A DNA stretch of 64,000 nt from Allobosea sp. 117 (GCF_000702305.1 NZ_JNLC01000010.1:186001-250000); one strand, 5' to 3'. Numbered from the stretch's first letter, positions 7,805-17,652 are shown. A program made the numbers and translations. The notes: a model not told the origin generated them from the sequence alone.

Positions 7805-8548
7805 GTGCGCATCCATCTCGTCAACCCGAACACCACCGCCTCCATGACGGAGAAGATCGCCGCCGCCGCCCGCGCCGTGGCGCGGCCGGGAACGCAGATC
7901 GTGCCGGCGACCTCCGCCATGGGGCCGGCCTCGATCGAGGGCTATTACGATGACGCCCTGGCCCTGCCGGGGCTGCTCGCCGCGGTCGACGCCGCCGAGC
8001 GCAGCGGCGTCGCCGCCCATGTCGTCGCCTGCTTCGACGATACCGGCGTCGATGCCGCCCGCACGCTGGCGCGGGCGCCGGTGGTCGGCATCGGCGAGGC
8101 CGGCTTCCACATGGCGAGCCTGATCGCCCACCGCTTCGGCGTCGTCACCACCTTGTCGCGCTCGATCCCGGTGATCGAGGCCAATCTGATGCGCTACGGC
8201 CTCGACCGCCGCTGCAGCGGCGTGCGCGCCTCGGACGTCGCGGTGCTGGAGCTCGAGGACCCGGCCTCCGACGCCCACGCGCGCATCTCGGCGGAGATCG
8301 CGCGGGCGGTGCGCGAGGACAAGGCGGAGGCGGTCGTGCTCGGCTGCGCCGGCATGGCGGACCTCGCGCGCGCCCTCGCCGACGAGCATGGCGTGCCGGT
8401 GATCGACGGCGTGGCATCCGCCGTGGCGCTCGCCGAGGGGCTCGCAGCGCTCGGGCTGGCGACCTCGAAGGCCGGAGCTTACGCCGCGCCGCGCGCCAAG
8501 CCCTATATCGGGCTGCTGGCTGGTTTCGCGCCGCGCGAGGCACCGTGA
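7805..8548 (+). CDS. Asp/Glu/hydantoin racemase family protein
   Basis: This 247-residue enzyme belongs to the aspartate/glutamate/hydantoin racemase superfamily. The N-terminus has Asn-Pro-Asn-Thr-Thr. The two catalytic cysteines of cofactor-independent racemases sit in Val-Ala-Cys-Phe-Asp near residue 77 and Leu-Gly-Cys-Ala-Gly-Met near residue 181. The start is GTG 7805 behind GGGAG. Substrate is not deducible: hydantoins, allantoin-type compounds or amino acids are possible. It is followed by a MarR gene and an amino-acid-type ABC transporter on the opposite strand, which may share a catabolic context. Confidence 0.82.
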   Translation: MRIHLVNPNTTASMTEKIAAAARAVARPGTQIVPATSAMGPASIEGYYDDALALPGLLAAVDAAERSGVAAHVVACFDDTGVDAARTLARAPVVGIGEAGFHMASLIAHRFGVVTTLSRSIPVIEANLMRYGLDRRCSGVRASDVAVLELEDPASDAHARISAEIARAVREDKAEAVVLGCAGMADLARALADEHGVPVIDGVASAVALAEGLAALGLATSKAGAYAAPRAKPYIGLLAGFAPREAP

Positions 8549-8555
8549 GCGCCGC

Positions 8556-8615
8556 TTGGAGCGTTTTCGAGCGAAGTGGAGACCGGTTCGCGTGAAGAAA
8601 ACGCGACAGACAAGA
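8556..8615. repeat. Interspersed repeat R2, copy 1
   Basis: The sequence from GCGTTTTCGAGCGAAGTGGA through ACCGGTTCGCGTGAAGAAAA to CGCGACA is nearly identical to the reverse complement of 22147-22204 and 32202-32262. It lies just past the racemase stop codon, between convergent genes. Confidence 0.75.
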
Positions 8616-8634
8616 ACCTGAAGCCTGAACGGCT

Positions 8635-9099
8635 CTAGCCGAGCTTCTTCAGCAGCCGGCAGATCGTCACCCGCTCCTCGGGCGTCAGCGGCGCCAGCGT
8701 CGCCTCGGTGATGCCGTATGCGACCTCGATCGCCGCATTGGTCACCCGAAGCCCGGCGTCGGTCAGCGCCAAGGCGCGCCGGCGACGATCCTTCGGGTCG
8801 TCGGCGGCGATGACGAAGCCGCGGGCGCTGAGGCGGTCCACCACGCCCTTGATGGTCGCCGCGTCGAGGAACACCAGCCGGCCGAGCCGGTTCTGCGAGC
8901 ACGGGCCGATCTCGCGCAGCTTGGCGAGGGTGGCGAACTGGGGCGGCGTGAGCCCTTCGATCATGCGGCTGGCGAAGATCGCCGCGGCACGCTGGGTAGC
9001 AACGCGCAGCAGGAACCCTACCTGATCATGCAAAAGATAAGCCGCGCCTCCCGGTGCCTCATTTACTTCGAGGTTCGGATCGGGACGACGATCTGACAT
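8635..9099 (-). CDS. MarR-family transcriptional regulator
   Basis: This 154-residue winged-helix regulator has the MarR layout: an N-terminal dimerisation helix, a helix-turn-helix around residues 60-90 (Asn-Arg-Leu-Gly-Arg-Leu-Val with Asp-Ala-Ala-Thr-Ile-Lys-Gly-Val-Val-Asp-Arg-Leu) and a wing with Asp-Pro-Lys-Asp-Arg-Arg-Arg. The ATG at 9099 follows GGAAGG. It lies downstream of, and co-oriented with, the liv transporter operon, so it may control that operon or the adjacent racemase. The 8-bp inverted repeat at 9171-9204 is a possible operator. Confidence 0.88.
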   Translation of the reverse strand: MSDRRPDPNLEVNEAPGGAAYLLHDQVGFLLRVATQRAAAIFASRMIEGLTPPQFATLAKLREIGPCSQNRLGRLVFLDAATIKGVVDRLSARGFVIAADDPKDRRRRALALTDAGLRVTNAAIEVAYGITEATLAPLTPEERVTICRLLKKLG

Positions 9100-9170
9100 A
9101 CTGGCCTTCCATCAGCGATTCATATCTGCCCATAGTGCCGCACAAGAGCGAGCGCCGGAAGCCGAATTAG

Positions 9171-9204
9171 GCTCTATCCAATATTCATCATAGATTGATA
9201 GAGC
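9171..9204. promoter_or_regulatory. Inverted repeat between livF and the MarR gene
   Basis: GCTCTATC at 9171-9178 is exactly repeated in reverse complement as GATAGAGC at 9197-9204, with an AT-rich 18-base spacer. It could be a MarR operator for autoregulation or a weak terminator for the leftward livF operon. There is no T-run. Confidence 0.3.
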
Positions 9205-9212
9205 ACATACAA

Positions 9213-9983
9213 TCATAGAATCGCATAGTTACTCTTTACTTCCGGTAAACTCGACAAACCACGCGTCATGCCTCTCCAGCGCAGCTCGCCATGTTCTATC
9301 ACATAAACACGGTCGCAGATCATTTCGCAGAATCGGAAATTCTGTTCAGACAAAAGTATCGATAGGCCTTTTTGCTTCAGGGCAAGAATGGCCTGAGCCA
9401 TTTGTTCCACGATGATCGGAGCCACCCCTTCGGAGGGCTCGTCGAGCAGGACCAGCAGCGGATTGCCCATCAGCGTGCGGGCGAGCGTGAGCATCTGCTG
9501 CTCGCCGCCGGACATCTGGCCGCCGCGGCGGTCCGCCATGCCGGCGAGATTGGGGAAGAGCTCGAACAGGTGCTCGGTGGTCCAGCCGGGGGCCGGGCGC
9601 CCGTCGGCGAGGAGGCGCGGCGGCTGCCGGCCGACGTCGAGATTCTCGGCGACCGTGAGCCCGGTGAAGATGCGCCGGTCCTCCGGCACATAGCCGAGGC
9701 CGCGGCGTGCCAGCGCATGGGTCGGCAGCCGCGCGACGTCCTGCCCGTCGAAGGCGAGCCTTCGCGCGCGGCGTTCGACGAGACCCATGATCGCCTTCAG
9801 CGTGGTCGACTTGCCGGCGCCGTTGCGCCCCAGCAGCGCGACCGCCTCGCCACGCCCGACGGTGAGCGACAGGCCGAACAGGATCTGCGCCGCGCCGTAC
9901 CAGGCGTCGAGGCCCTCGACCTCCAGCAGCGGCGCCGTCGCCTCGCCGCCGGCCGTTGCATTGCCTTGCGCGGCGTCGGTCAT
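9213..9983 (-). CDS. livF: Branched-chain amino acid-type ABC transporter ATPase LivF
   Basis: The 256-residue ATPase has a Walker A Gly-Arg-Asn-Gly-Ala-Gly-Lys-Ser-Thr near residue 50, the LivF-typical Tyr-Val-Pro-Glu-Asp-Arg-Arg-Ile-Phe, the signature Met-Ser-Gly-Gly-Glu-Gln-Gln and Walker B Leu-Val-Leu-Leu-Asp-Glu-Pro. It powers import together with LivG. Start ATG 9983 overlaps the livG stop (ATGA) and follows GAGGAGG. The last ~45 residues are encoded in noticeably lower-G+C DNA, and the C-terminal tail differs from usual LivF ends. Many such transporters carry substrates other than branched-chain amino acids. Confidence 0.9.
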   Translation of the reverse strand: MTDAAQGNATAGGEATAPLLEVEGLDAWYGAAQILFGLSLTVGRGEAVALLGRNGAGKSTTLKAIMGLVERRARRLAFDGQDVARLPTHALARRGLGYVPEDRRIFTGLTVAENLDVGRQPPRLLADGRPAPGWTTEHLFELFPNLAGMADRRGGQMSGGEQQMLTLARTLMGNPLLVLLDEPSEGVAPIIVEQMAQAILALKQKGLSILLSEQNFRFCEMICDRVYVIEHGELRWRGMTRGLSSLPEVKSNYAIL

Positions 9984-10750
9984 GGATGTCCGTCCTCCTC
10001 GGCCATGGCAGCGCCGCTGCCGAGATAGACCGCGCGCACCTGCGGGTCGGCCCGCACCGCGTCGGCGCTGCCGTCGGCAATGAGCTTTCCGCGCGCCAGC
10101 ACGATCACCCGGTCGGCATGGGCGAAGACGACATCCATCGAGTGCTCGGTAAACAGCGCGGCGAGCCGCCGCTCGGTCACCAGCTCGCGCACCAGCGCGA
10201 TCAGCGCGCCGCGCTCGCCGGCGCCCATGCCGGCGGTCGGCTCGTCCATCAGCAGCAGGACCGGCTCGCCGGCCAGCGCGACGGCGAGCTCGAGCCGCTT
10301 CACGTCGCCATAGGCGAGCGTCGCCGCCGGGCGCTCGGCGAGCTCGGCCATGCCGACCCGCCCGAGCAGCTCCAGCGCCGCCTGTCGGTGATGGGCGGCG
10401 GCCGGGCGCCATAGGCCGAAGCTCTGCCCGCGCGCGGCGATCATCGCCATCTGCACGTTCTCGACCGCCGTCATCGAGCCGAACACCGCGGCGATCTGGA
10501 AGGTGCGCCCGACCCCGAGCCGGGCGATGCGCCGCGGGGCGAGGCCGGTCACCTCGCGCCCGCCGATCCACACATGGCCGGCATCGGGCCGGATCTGACC
10601 GTTGACGATGTTGAAGCAGGTCGACTTGCCGGCGCCGTTCGGGCCGATCAGCGCCAGCAGTTCGCCGGCGGCGACCGAGAAGCTCACATCGTCGAGCGCG
10701 CGCACGCCGCCGTAGGATTTGCTCAAGGAACGGACGGTGAGCACGCTCAT
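9980..10750 (-). CDS. livG: Branched-chain amino acid-type ABC transporter ATPase LivG
   Basis: The 256-residue ATPase has Walker A Gly-Pro-Asn-Gly-Ala-Gly-Lys-Ser-Thr near residue 38, the LivG hallmark Gly-Val-Gly-Arg-Thr-Phe-Gln-Ile near residue 80, Walker B Leu-Leu-Met-Asp-Glu-Pro-Thr-Ala-Gly-Met and a His-Ser-Met-Asp-Val-Val switch region. The ABC signature reads Ala-Tyr-Gly-Asp-Val-Lys-Arg-Leu-Glu; Tyr-Gly in place of Ser-Gly is common in this subfamily. It overlaps the genes on both sides by ATGA, so the permease and both ATPases are translationally coupled. Confidence 0.9.
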   Translation of the reverse strand: MSVLTVRSLSKSYGGVRALDDVSFSVAAGELLALIGPNGAGKSTCFNIVNGQIRPDAGHVWIGGREVTGLAPRRIARLGVGRTFQIAAVFGSMTAVENVQMAMIAARGQSFGLWRPAAAHHRQAALELLGRVGMAELAERPAATLAYGDVKRLELAVALAGEPVLLLMDEPTAGMGAGERGALIALVRELVTERRLAALFTEHSMDVVFAHADRVIVLARGKLIADGSADAVRADPQVRAVYLGSGAAMAEEDGHP

Positions 10751-12639
10751 CGCGCCGCCCTCCGCGTGGCGAGCGCCCACAGCCGGGCGGCGCCGCCCAT
10801 CAGCCCGCCGGGGAATATGAGCACGATGGCGAGGATGAGCGCGCCGAGCAGCGCGCGCCAATAGTCGGTCTCGCGCATCACGCTGTCCTGCAGCAGGGTG
10901 AAGGCGCCGGCGCCGACGATCGGGCCGAGCAGGCTCTCCACCCCGCCGAGCAGCACCATGACCAGTCCGTCGATGGAGCGGCCGACCGATATGGCCTCGG
11001 GCGAGATCGAGCCCTTGGCGAAGGCGAACAGGCCGCCTGCGAGCCCGCACAGCGCCCCGGCCAGCGCGAAGCCGAGCCACTGCACGCGCCCCGTCGCGAT
11101 GCCGACCGCCTCCGCCCGCAGCGGCGAATCCCGGCTCGCCCTGAGCGCATAGCCGAACGGCGCGAACAGCACGCGGCGCAGCAGCAGCACGACCACCAGC
11201 GCGCCGCCGAGCGCCGCCAGATAGAGCCCGGCGCGGGTGTCGAGCGGCGCGTCCGGCCACACGCCGAACAGCCCGTTCGAGCCGCCGGTCACCGCCTCCC
11301 ACTGATAGGCGATCGACCAGACGATCTGCGCGAAGGCGAGCGTCAGCATGGCGAGGTAGACGCCCGAGAGCCGCACCGCGAACCAGCCGAAGACGAGCGC
11401 GCCGAGCCCCGCCGCCACGATGCCGGCGGCGAGCGCCGCGAAGGTCGGCGCGCCGAGCTGCGTCGCCGCATAGGCCGCGCCATAGGCGCCGAGCCCGAAA
11501 TAGGCGGCGTGGCCGAAGGAATGCATGCCGCCCGGCCCCATGATGAAGTGCAGCGAGGTCGCGAAGATCACCGCGACCAGCATGTCCACCGCCAGCACCG
11601 GCGCATAGGGGAAGGCGCCCTCGGCCAGCGGCAGCAGGGCGAGGGCCGCCACCACGCCGAGCGCGACGATCCCCCCGTTCCGGCCCATCGGGCGCAGCGG
11701 TGGCTCGCCCCGTCCGGCGACGCGGGCCGGCGGCTGCGGCCGGCCGAACAGCCCGTTCGGACGCACGATCAGCACGATTGCCATCACCAGGAATTCGGCG
11801 ACCAGCGTCAGCTTCGACAGGTTGACCTCGAACCCGCCGACCGAGACGGTGCCGAGCGCGATGCACAGCGCCTTCACCTCGGCGACCAGCACGGCGGCGA
11901 CATAGGCGCCGGGTATCGAGCCGAGCCCGCCCACCACCACGATGACGAAGGCGTCGCCCAGCACCGCGAGGTCGAGGGAAAGGCTCGCCGGCTCGCGCGC
12001 CATCTGCAGCGCGCCGCCCAGCGCGGCGAGCCCGGCGCCGAGCGCGAAGACGGCGGTGAACAGCACCTTCTCGTTCACCCCGAGCGCCGCCGCCATCTCG
12101 CGGTCCTCGGTCGCCGCGCGGATCAGCCGGCCGAAGCGCGAGCGGGCGAGCAGCAGGTGCAGGCCGATGAGCACGGCCGGGCCGACGAGCGCGAGGAAGA
12201 TGTCGTAGGTCGGCAGCCGCCGGCCGAGCAGGTCGATCGCGCCCTCCAGCCCCGGCGCGCGGGGGCCGAGAATGTCTTCCGGTCCCCAGAGATAGAGCAC
12301 CGCATCGTTGACGATGAGCGCGAGCGCGAAGGTGGCGAGGAGCTGGTAGAGCTCCGGCGCCGCATAGATGCGCCGCAGCAGCGCGATCTCGGTGAGCGCG
12401 CCGAGCGCCGCGACGACCAGCACCGCGCCGATCACGCCCGCCCAGAAGCCGAAGGCGCCCCCAAAACCTCCCGCCAGCGTGCCGGCGAGATAGATGCCGA
12501 GCATGTAGAAGGAGCCGTGCGCCAGATTGACGATGCGGCTGACGCCGAAAATGATCGACAGTCCCGCCGCCACCAGGAACAGCGCGGAGGCACCGGCCAG
12601 CCCGTTCAGTGCCTGGAAGAGCAGCCCGTCGAGCGACAT
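10747..12639 (-). CDS. livHM: Fused LivH-LivM permease of a branched-chain amino acid-type ABC transporter
   Basis: The 630-residue membrane protein joins the two permeases in one chain. Residues ~1-300 are LivH-like: an early Phe-Gly-Val-Ser-Arg-Ile-Val-Asn-Leu-Ala-His-Gly block and Gly-Gly-Leu-Gly-Ser-Ile-Pro-Gly-Ala near residue 240. Residues ~330-630 are LivM-like: Phe-Gly-His-Ala-Ala-Tyr-Phe-Gly-Leu-Gly-Ala-Tyr near 375 and Gly-Gly-Val-Glu-Ser-Leu-Leu-Gly-Pro near 565. A short charged linker connects them. The substrate-binding gene starts the operon 24 bp upstream. LivH-LivM fusions are known but less common than separate genes. Confidence 0.88.
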   Translation of the reverse strand: MSLDGLLFQALNGLAGASALFLVAAGLSIIFGVSRIVNLAHGSFYMLGIYLAGTLAGGFGGAFGFWAGVIGAVLVVAALGALTEIALLRRIYAAPELYQLLATFALALIVNDAVLYLWGPEDILGPRAPGLEGAIDLLGRRLPTYDIFLALVGPAVLIGLHLLLARSRFGRLIRAATEDREMAAALGVNEKVLFTAVFALGAGLAALGGALQMAREPASLSLDLAVLGDAFVIVVVGGLGSIPGAYVAAVLVAEVKALCIALGTVSVGGFEVNLSKLTLVAEFLVMAIVLIVRPNGLFGRPQPPARVAGRGEPPLRPMGRNGGIVALGVVAALALLPLAEGAFPYAPVLAVDMLVAVIFATSLHFIMGPGGMHSFGHAAYFGLGAYGAAYAATQLGAPTFAALAAGIVAAGLGALVFGWFAVRLSGVYLAMLTLAFAQIVWSIAYQWEAVTGGSNGLFGVWPDAPLDTRAGLYLAALGGALVVVLLLRRVLFAPFGYALRASRDSPLRAEAVGIATGRVQWLGFALAGALCGLAGGLFAFAKGSISPEAISVGRSIDGLVMVLLGGVESLLGPIVGAGAFTLLQDSVMRETDYWRALLGALILAIVLIFPGGLMGGAARLWALATRRAAR

Positions 12640-12663
12640 CGCGGCGGCCGGGGCGGCGCGGCG

Positions 12664-13884
12664 TCAGTCGGCGGCCGGCCGCAGCGCCTTCACCTCGGCG
12701 TCCGAGGGCAGGACGCTCAAGCCGTCGACATATTTCGGATCGAGCATCACCCCGCCGCCGTCCTTCACGCCGAGCCTGCCGACGAAGGCGCCCATGGTCG
12801 CCTGATGGTCGGAGGCGCGGTACTGGAACGGCCCGAACGGGCCGGCCACCTCCAGCCCCTTGAACGCCTCCACCAGCTTCTCGGTGTCGGTGCCGCCCGC
12901 CTTGGCGAAGCCGGCCGCCAGCGACTTGATGGTGGTGTAGCCGACCACCGAGCCGAGCCGCGGATAGTCGTTGTACTTGGCGCGGTAGGCGTCGAGGAAG
13001 GCTTTGTGCTCCGGCGTGTCGATGGCGTACCAGGGATAGCCGGTCACCACCCAGCCGACCGGCGCCTCGCCCTTCAGCGGGTCGAGATATTCCGGCTCGC
13101 CGGACAGAAGGCTCGCCACGAACACGCCCTCCAGCGCGCCGCGCGTTTGCGCCTCGCGCACGAATTTGGCGAGGTCGGCGGCGAACAGCACGTTGAACAC
13201 CGCGTCGGGCTTGGCGTCGGCGATCGCCTGCACCACCGGGCCGGCGTCGAGCTTGCCGAGCGGGGTCGCCTGCTCGGCGACGAATTCGACGTCCGGCTGC
13301 GCGGCTTTCAGCAGCTTCTTGAAGGTGTCGACAGCGGACTGGCCGTATTCGTAGTTCGGATAGACCAGCGCCCAGCGCTTCTTCTGCGCCGCCACCGCCT
13401 CCGGCATCAGCATGGCGACCTGCATGTAGGTCGAGGCCCGCAGGCGGAAGGTGTAGCGGTTGCCGTCCGACCAGGTGATCTTGTCGGTCAGCGGCTCGGC
13501 GGCGAGGAAGAACACCTTGCGCTTGTCGGCATAGCCGGCGACCGCCAGCCCGATATGCGACAGGAAGGTGCCGGCCAGCACGTCCACCTTCTCGCGGGTG
13601 ACGAGCTCTTCCGCCACGCGGATGGCATCCCCGGGATTGCCGCCGTCGTCGCGGGTGATCAGTTCGAGCTGCCGCCCGTTCACGCCGCCCGCCGCGTTGA
13701 TCTCATCGACCGCCAGCTCCATCCCCTTCTTGTAGGGATCGAGGAAGGCCGGCTGCGCCTTGTAGCTGTTCAGCTCGCCGATGCGGATCGGATCGGCCGC
13801 ACGGGCCTGGCCACAGATGGAGAATGCGAGGAGCAGCGCGGGCAGGACCAGCCGCAGGCGGAAACGGGAGAGCGGAGCGGACAC
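12664..13884 (-). CDS. Periplasmic substrate-binding protein of the liv-type ABC transporter
   Basis: The 406-residue product is a type I periplasmic binding protein (LivK/peripla_BP_6). A signal peptide (Arg-rich start, Leu-rich core, Gln-Ala-Arg-Ala-Ala site near residue 30) precedes the typical Ile-Arg-Ile-Gly-Glu-Leu-Asn and Met-Glu-Leu-Ala-Val-Asp-Glu-Ile-Asn-Ala-Ala-Gly-Gly-Val-Asn-Gly. A GTG at 13884 is preferred because GAGG lies 8 bases upstream and it places the signal peptide at the N-terminus; an ATG at 13965 would add 27 residues without a ribosome site. It is the first gene of the transporter operon. The ligand is not predictable. Confidence 0.88.
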   Translation of the reverse strand: MSAPLSRFRLRLVLPALLLAFSICGQARAADPIRIGELNSYKAQPAFLDPYKKGMELAVDEINAAGGVNGRQLELITRDDGGNPGDAIRVAEELVTREKVDVLAGTFLSHIGLAVAGYADKRKVFFLAAEPLTDKITWSDGNRYTFRLRASTYMQVAMLMPEAVAAQKKRWALVYPNYEYGQSAVDTFKKLLKAAQPDVEFVAEQATPLGKLDAGPVVQAIADAKPDAVFNVLFAADLAKFVREAQTRGALEGVFVASLLSGEPEYLDPLKGEAPVGWVVTGYPWYAIDTPEHKAFLDAYRAKYNDYPRLGSVVGYTTIKSLAAGFAKAGGTDTEKLVEAFKGLEVAGPFGPFQYRASDHQATMGAFVGRLGVKDGGGVMLDPKYVDGLSVLPSDAEVKALRPAAD

Positions 13885-13982
13885 TGTGGAACCTCGCTGC
13901 GTCACATCGGTAGTGAAACTATCGCCTGCATGGGGAGCGTCCACCGATTTCGGCGGCGCGTCCATGCGGCTGACGGTCCGGC

Positions 13983-14843
13983 TCAGAGCGTCTCGATAGC
14001 GTCGAGCCCGAGATCGAGGATCGGCGCCGAGTGTGTGATCCAGCCGACCGAGATGAGGTCGACCCCGCTCGCCGCCACCGCGCCGATGGTCTCGCGCGAG
14101 ATGCGCCCGGAGGCCTCGGTGAGCGCCCGTCCGCCGACGGTCTCCACCGCCCGGCGCAGGGTTTCCGGCGTCATGTTGTCGAGCAGCACGGCGTCGACGC
14201 CCTCGCCCATCGCCTCGTCGAGCTGGGCGAGCGTGTCGACCTCCACCTCGATCTTCACCAGATGGCCGGCATGCGCCTTGGCGCGGCGGATGGCGGTGGC
14301 GACGCCGCCGGCCACCGCGATGTGGTTGTCCTTGATCAGCACCGCGTCGTCGAGGCCGAAGCGGTGGTTCGAGCCGCCGCCGGCCTTCACCGCGTGCTTC
14401 TCCAGCGCGCGCAGCCCCGGCGTCGTCTTGCGGGTGCAGACTACCGAGGCATGGCCATGCGCTTTCGCGATCTCGACAAGGGAGGCGGTTGCCGTGGCGA
14501 TGCCGGAGAGGCGGCTGGCGAAGTTCAGCGCCACCCGCTCGGCGGTGAGGATGGCGCGGGCCGGGCCTTCGAGGCGCAGCACCACGTCGCCGGGCGCGAG
14601 CCGCGCGCCGTCGCCGCGTTCCACCGCGACGGAAAGGGCAGGGTCGACGAGATGGAAGGCCAGGGCCGCCACGTCGGTTCCCGCCGCGACGCCGTCCTGC
14701 CGGCTGGCGATCACCGCGCGAAAGCGCGCGTCGGCCGGCACCACGGCATCGGTGGTGATGTCGCCGGCGCGGCCGAGATCCTCGGCGAGCGCGGCGCGGA
14801 CCAGCGGCTCGACCAGCAGGCGGGGCAGAGGGGAGAGGGTCAT
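13983..14843 (-). CDS. nadC: Nicotinate-nucleotide pyrophosphorylase (carboxylating) NadC
   Basis: This 286-residue quinolinate phosphoribosyltransferase converts quinolinate and PRPP to nicotinate mononucleotide. Family marks are Glu-Asp-Leu-Gly-x-x-Gly-Asp-Ile-Thr-Thr-Asp near residue 22, Arg-Lys-Thr-Thr-Pro-Gly-Leu-Arg near 137, Gly-Gly-Gly-Ser-Asn-His-Arg near 154, Ile-Lys-Asp-Asn-His-Ile near 169 and Leu-Leu-Asp-Asn-Met near 219. It is the third gene of nadA-nadB-nadC; a 138-bp gap from nadB contains a palindromic repeat (14868-14976), so coupling to nadAB may be reduced. Confidence 0.96.
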   Translation of the reverse strand: MTLSPLPRLLVEPLVRAALAEDLGRAGDITTDAVVPADARFRAVIASRQDGVAAGTDVAALAFHLVDPALSVAVERGDGARLAPGDVVLRLEGPARAILTAERVALNFASRLSGIATATASLVEIAKAHGHASVVCTRKTTPGLRALEKHAVKAGGGSNHRFGLDDAVLIKDNHIAVAGGVATAIRRAKAHAGHLVKIEVEVDTLAQLDEAMGEGVDAVLLDNMTPETLRRAVETVGGRALTEASGRISRETIGAVAASGVDLISVGWITHSAPILDLGLDAIETL

Positions 14844-14867
14844 TTCAGCTCATCCATATGAAAGCAG

Positions 14868-14976
14868 CGTCATCCTGAGGTGCGACCCCGGATCAGATCC
14901 GGGGGAGCCTCGAAGGATGGTGGGTCGGGAGAGCATCCTTCGAGGCCCGGCTGGCGCCGGGCACCTCAGGATGACG
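14868..14976. repeat. Palindromic interspersed repeat R3, copy 1
   Basis: CGTCATCCTGAGGTGC at 14868-14883 is exactly inverted at 14961-14976, and an inner CCTCGAAGGATG / CATCCTTCGAGG pair (14908-14919 and 14934-14945) is nested inside. The whole 109-bp unit can fold into a long cruciform. It sits between nadC and nadB. A related, split copy is at 32302-32412. Confidence 0.8.
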
Positions 14977-14981
14977 GCGTG

Positions 14982-16562
14982 CTAAGCCACCTGCCGCGCG
15001 CCCGCCTTGTCGCGCAGCGATGCGGCGAAGGCCGATGTGTCCTCCATCGTCGTCTCGCTGTGCAGGGCCGGCGCGACGGGCAGCGGATGGTCGGCGCGGA
15101 AATGTCCGCCCCGGCTCTCCTCCCGGCGTAGCGCGGCGGCCGCGATCATCAGCGCGACGAGCGCCATGTCGTCGGTGCCGTCGCGGGCCAGCTCGTCGAG
15201 CCGGCGTACCGCCTCCGTAAGGCCGGCGGCATCGCGCACCACGCCGACCTTGCGGTCCATCAGCGCGCGGATCTCGGCGCGGGCGGGCGAGGGGGCTGGC
15301 ATCGGCGCGCCCGACAGCGGCCCGGCTGGCGCATGGGCCCACCCGCCGATGTCGGCGGCGATGGCCTCGGCCATGACGAGGGCTTCGAGCAGCGAATTGC
15401 TGGCGAGCCGGTTGGCGCCGTGCAGCCCCGTCGAGGCGACCTCGCCGCAGGCCCACAGCCCGTCCAGGCTGGTGCGGCCCGTGGCATCCACCTTGAGTCC
15501 GCCCATGTGGTAATGCGCCGCCGGCCGCACCGGGATCGGGTCGCGGACCGGATCGAGGCCGTGGGCACGGCAGAGCGCGGCGACGCCGGGAAAGCGCGCC
15601 TCCAGCCCGGCGATGCCGCGCGCGTCCAGCACCACCTGCCGGCCCGCCGCGATCTGCGCGAAGATCGCGCGAGCCACCACGTCGCGCGGCGCCAGCTCGC
15701 GGCCCGGCACCTGATCCATGAAGCGCTCGCCGCGATCGTTCAGCAGCATGGCGCCCTCACCGCGCAGCGCCTCGGTGGCGAGCGGCATCGGCGCGGGACC
15801 GGCCGTGCCGGCGGGCTCGGCGCCCTTAACCGCGATGGCGGTCGGGTGGAACTGCACGAACTCCATGTCGCGCAGCACCGCACCCGCCTTCGCCGCGAGC
15901 GCGAGGCCGGAGCCGACGGCGCCGAGCGGATTGGTGGTCGAGGCATAGAGCGCGCCGAGCCCGCCGGTCGCCAGCACCACCGCGCGGGAGGCAAGCTGCA
16001 GCGTCTCGTCGTGGCGGGTCTCCCCGCCGCGCCGGGCGGCGATGCCGGCGACCGCGCCGTGCGCGTCGCGCAGCAGGCCGGTGGCGCGCACGCCTTCGAG
16101 GATATGGATCGAGGGGCAGGCGCGCGCGGCCTTCGCCAGCGTCTCCAGCACCGCGCGGCCGGTGGAATCGCCGCCGGCATGGACGATGCGCCGGCGGCAA
16201 TGCGCGGCCTCCAGCCCGAGCGCGATACTGCCGCTCGCGTCGCGGTCGAACGGGGCACCGATGCGCGCCAGCCAGTCGATGGCGGCCGGGCCGCCGGCGG
16301 TGATGCGGGCGGTCGCGGCCGGCTCGCTCAGTCCGGCGCCGGCCTTCAGCGTGTCTTCGGCATGCAGCGCCGGGGTATCGTCCTCGCCCATCGCGGCGGC
16401 GATGCCGCCCTGCGCCCAGGCGGTCGCCGCCTCGATGCCGAGCGGCGCGGTGACGACAAGCGTCACCGGCTGAGGCGCGAGGCGCAGCGCCGTGGCGAGC
16501 CCCGCCACGCCGCCGCCGATTACCACCACGGCATCGGCGCTATGACCGCGAGGATTTTTCAT
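14982..16562 (-). CDS. nadB: L-aspartate oxidase NadB
   Basis: The 526-residue flavoprotein oxidises L-aspartate to iminoaspartate, the first step of de novo NAD synthesis. The N-terminal FAD motif is Val-Val-Ile-Gly-Gly-Gly-Val-Ala-Gly-Leu-Ala-Thr. Also visible are Gln-Gly-Gly-Ile-Ala-Ala near residue 52, Phe-Val-Gln-Phe-His-Pro-Thr near 240, and a C-terminal Cys-Gly-Glu-Val-Ala-Ser-Thr-Gly-Leu-His-Gly-Ala-Asn-Arg-Leu-Ala-Ser-Asn-Ser-Leu block near 375. The ATG at 16562, behind GAGG, begins 12 bp after the nadA stop, so the two are co-transcribed. Confidence 0.95.
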   Translation of the reverse strand: MKNPRGHSADAVVVIGGGVAGLATALRLAPQPVTLVVTAPLGIEAATAWAQGGIAAAMGEDDTPALHAEDTLKAGAGLSEPAATARITAGGPAAIDWLARIGAPFDRDASGSIALGLEAAHCRRRIVHAGGDSTGRAVLETLAKAARACPSIHILEGVRATGLLRDAHGAVAGIAARRGGETRHDETLQLASRAVVLATGGLGALYASTTNPLGAVGSGLALAAKAGAVLRDMEFVQFHPTAIAVKGAEPAGTAGPAPMPLATEALRGEGAMLLNDRGERFMDQVPGRELAPRDVVARAIFAQIAAGRQVVLDARGIAGLEARFPGVAALCRAHGLDPVRDPIPVRPAAHYHMGGLKVDATGRTSLDGLWACGEVASTGLHGANRLASNSLLEALVMAEAIAADIGGWAHAPAGPLSGAPMPAPSPARAEIRALMDRKVGVVRDAAGLTEAVRRLDELARDGTDDMALVALMIAAAALRREESRGGHFRADHPLPVAPALHSETTMEDTSAFAASLRDKAGARQVA

Positions 16563-16573
16563 CGCCGCAGTCC

Positions 16574-17641
<1,068 letters not shown>

Positions 17642-17652
17642 TCCATCCTCCC

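Noticed and set aside
11509..14985. Very long plus-strand open frame opposite livHM, the binding protein and nadC
   Set aside because: His/Arg/Gly-rich translation without domains; a shadow of well-supported minus-strand genes.
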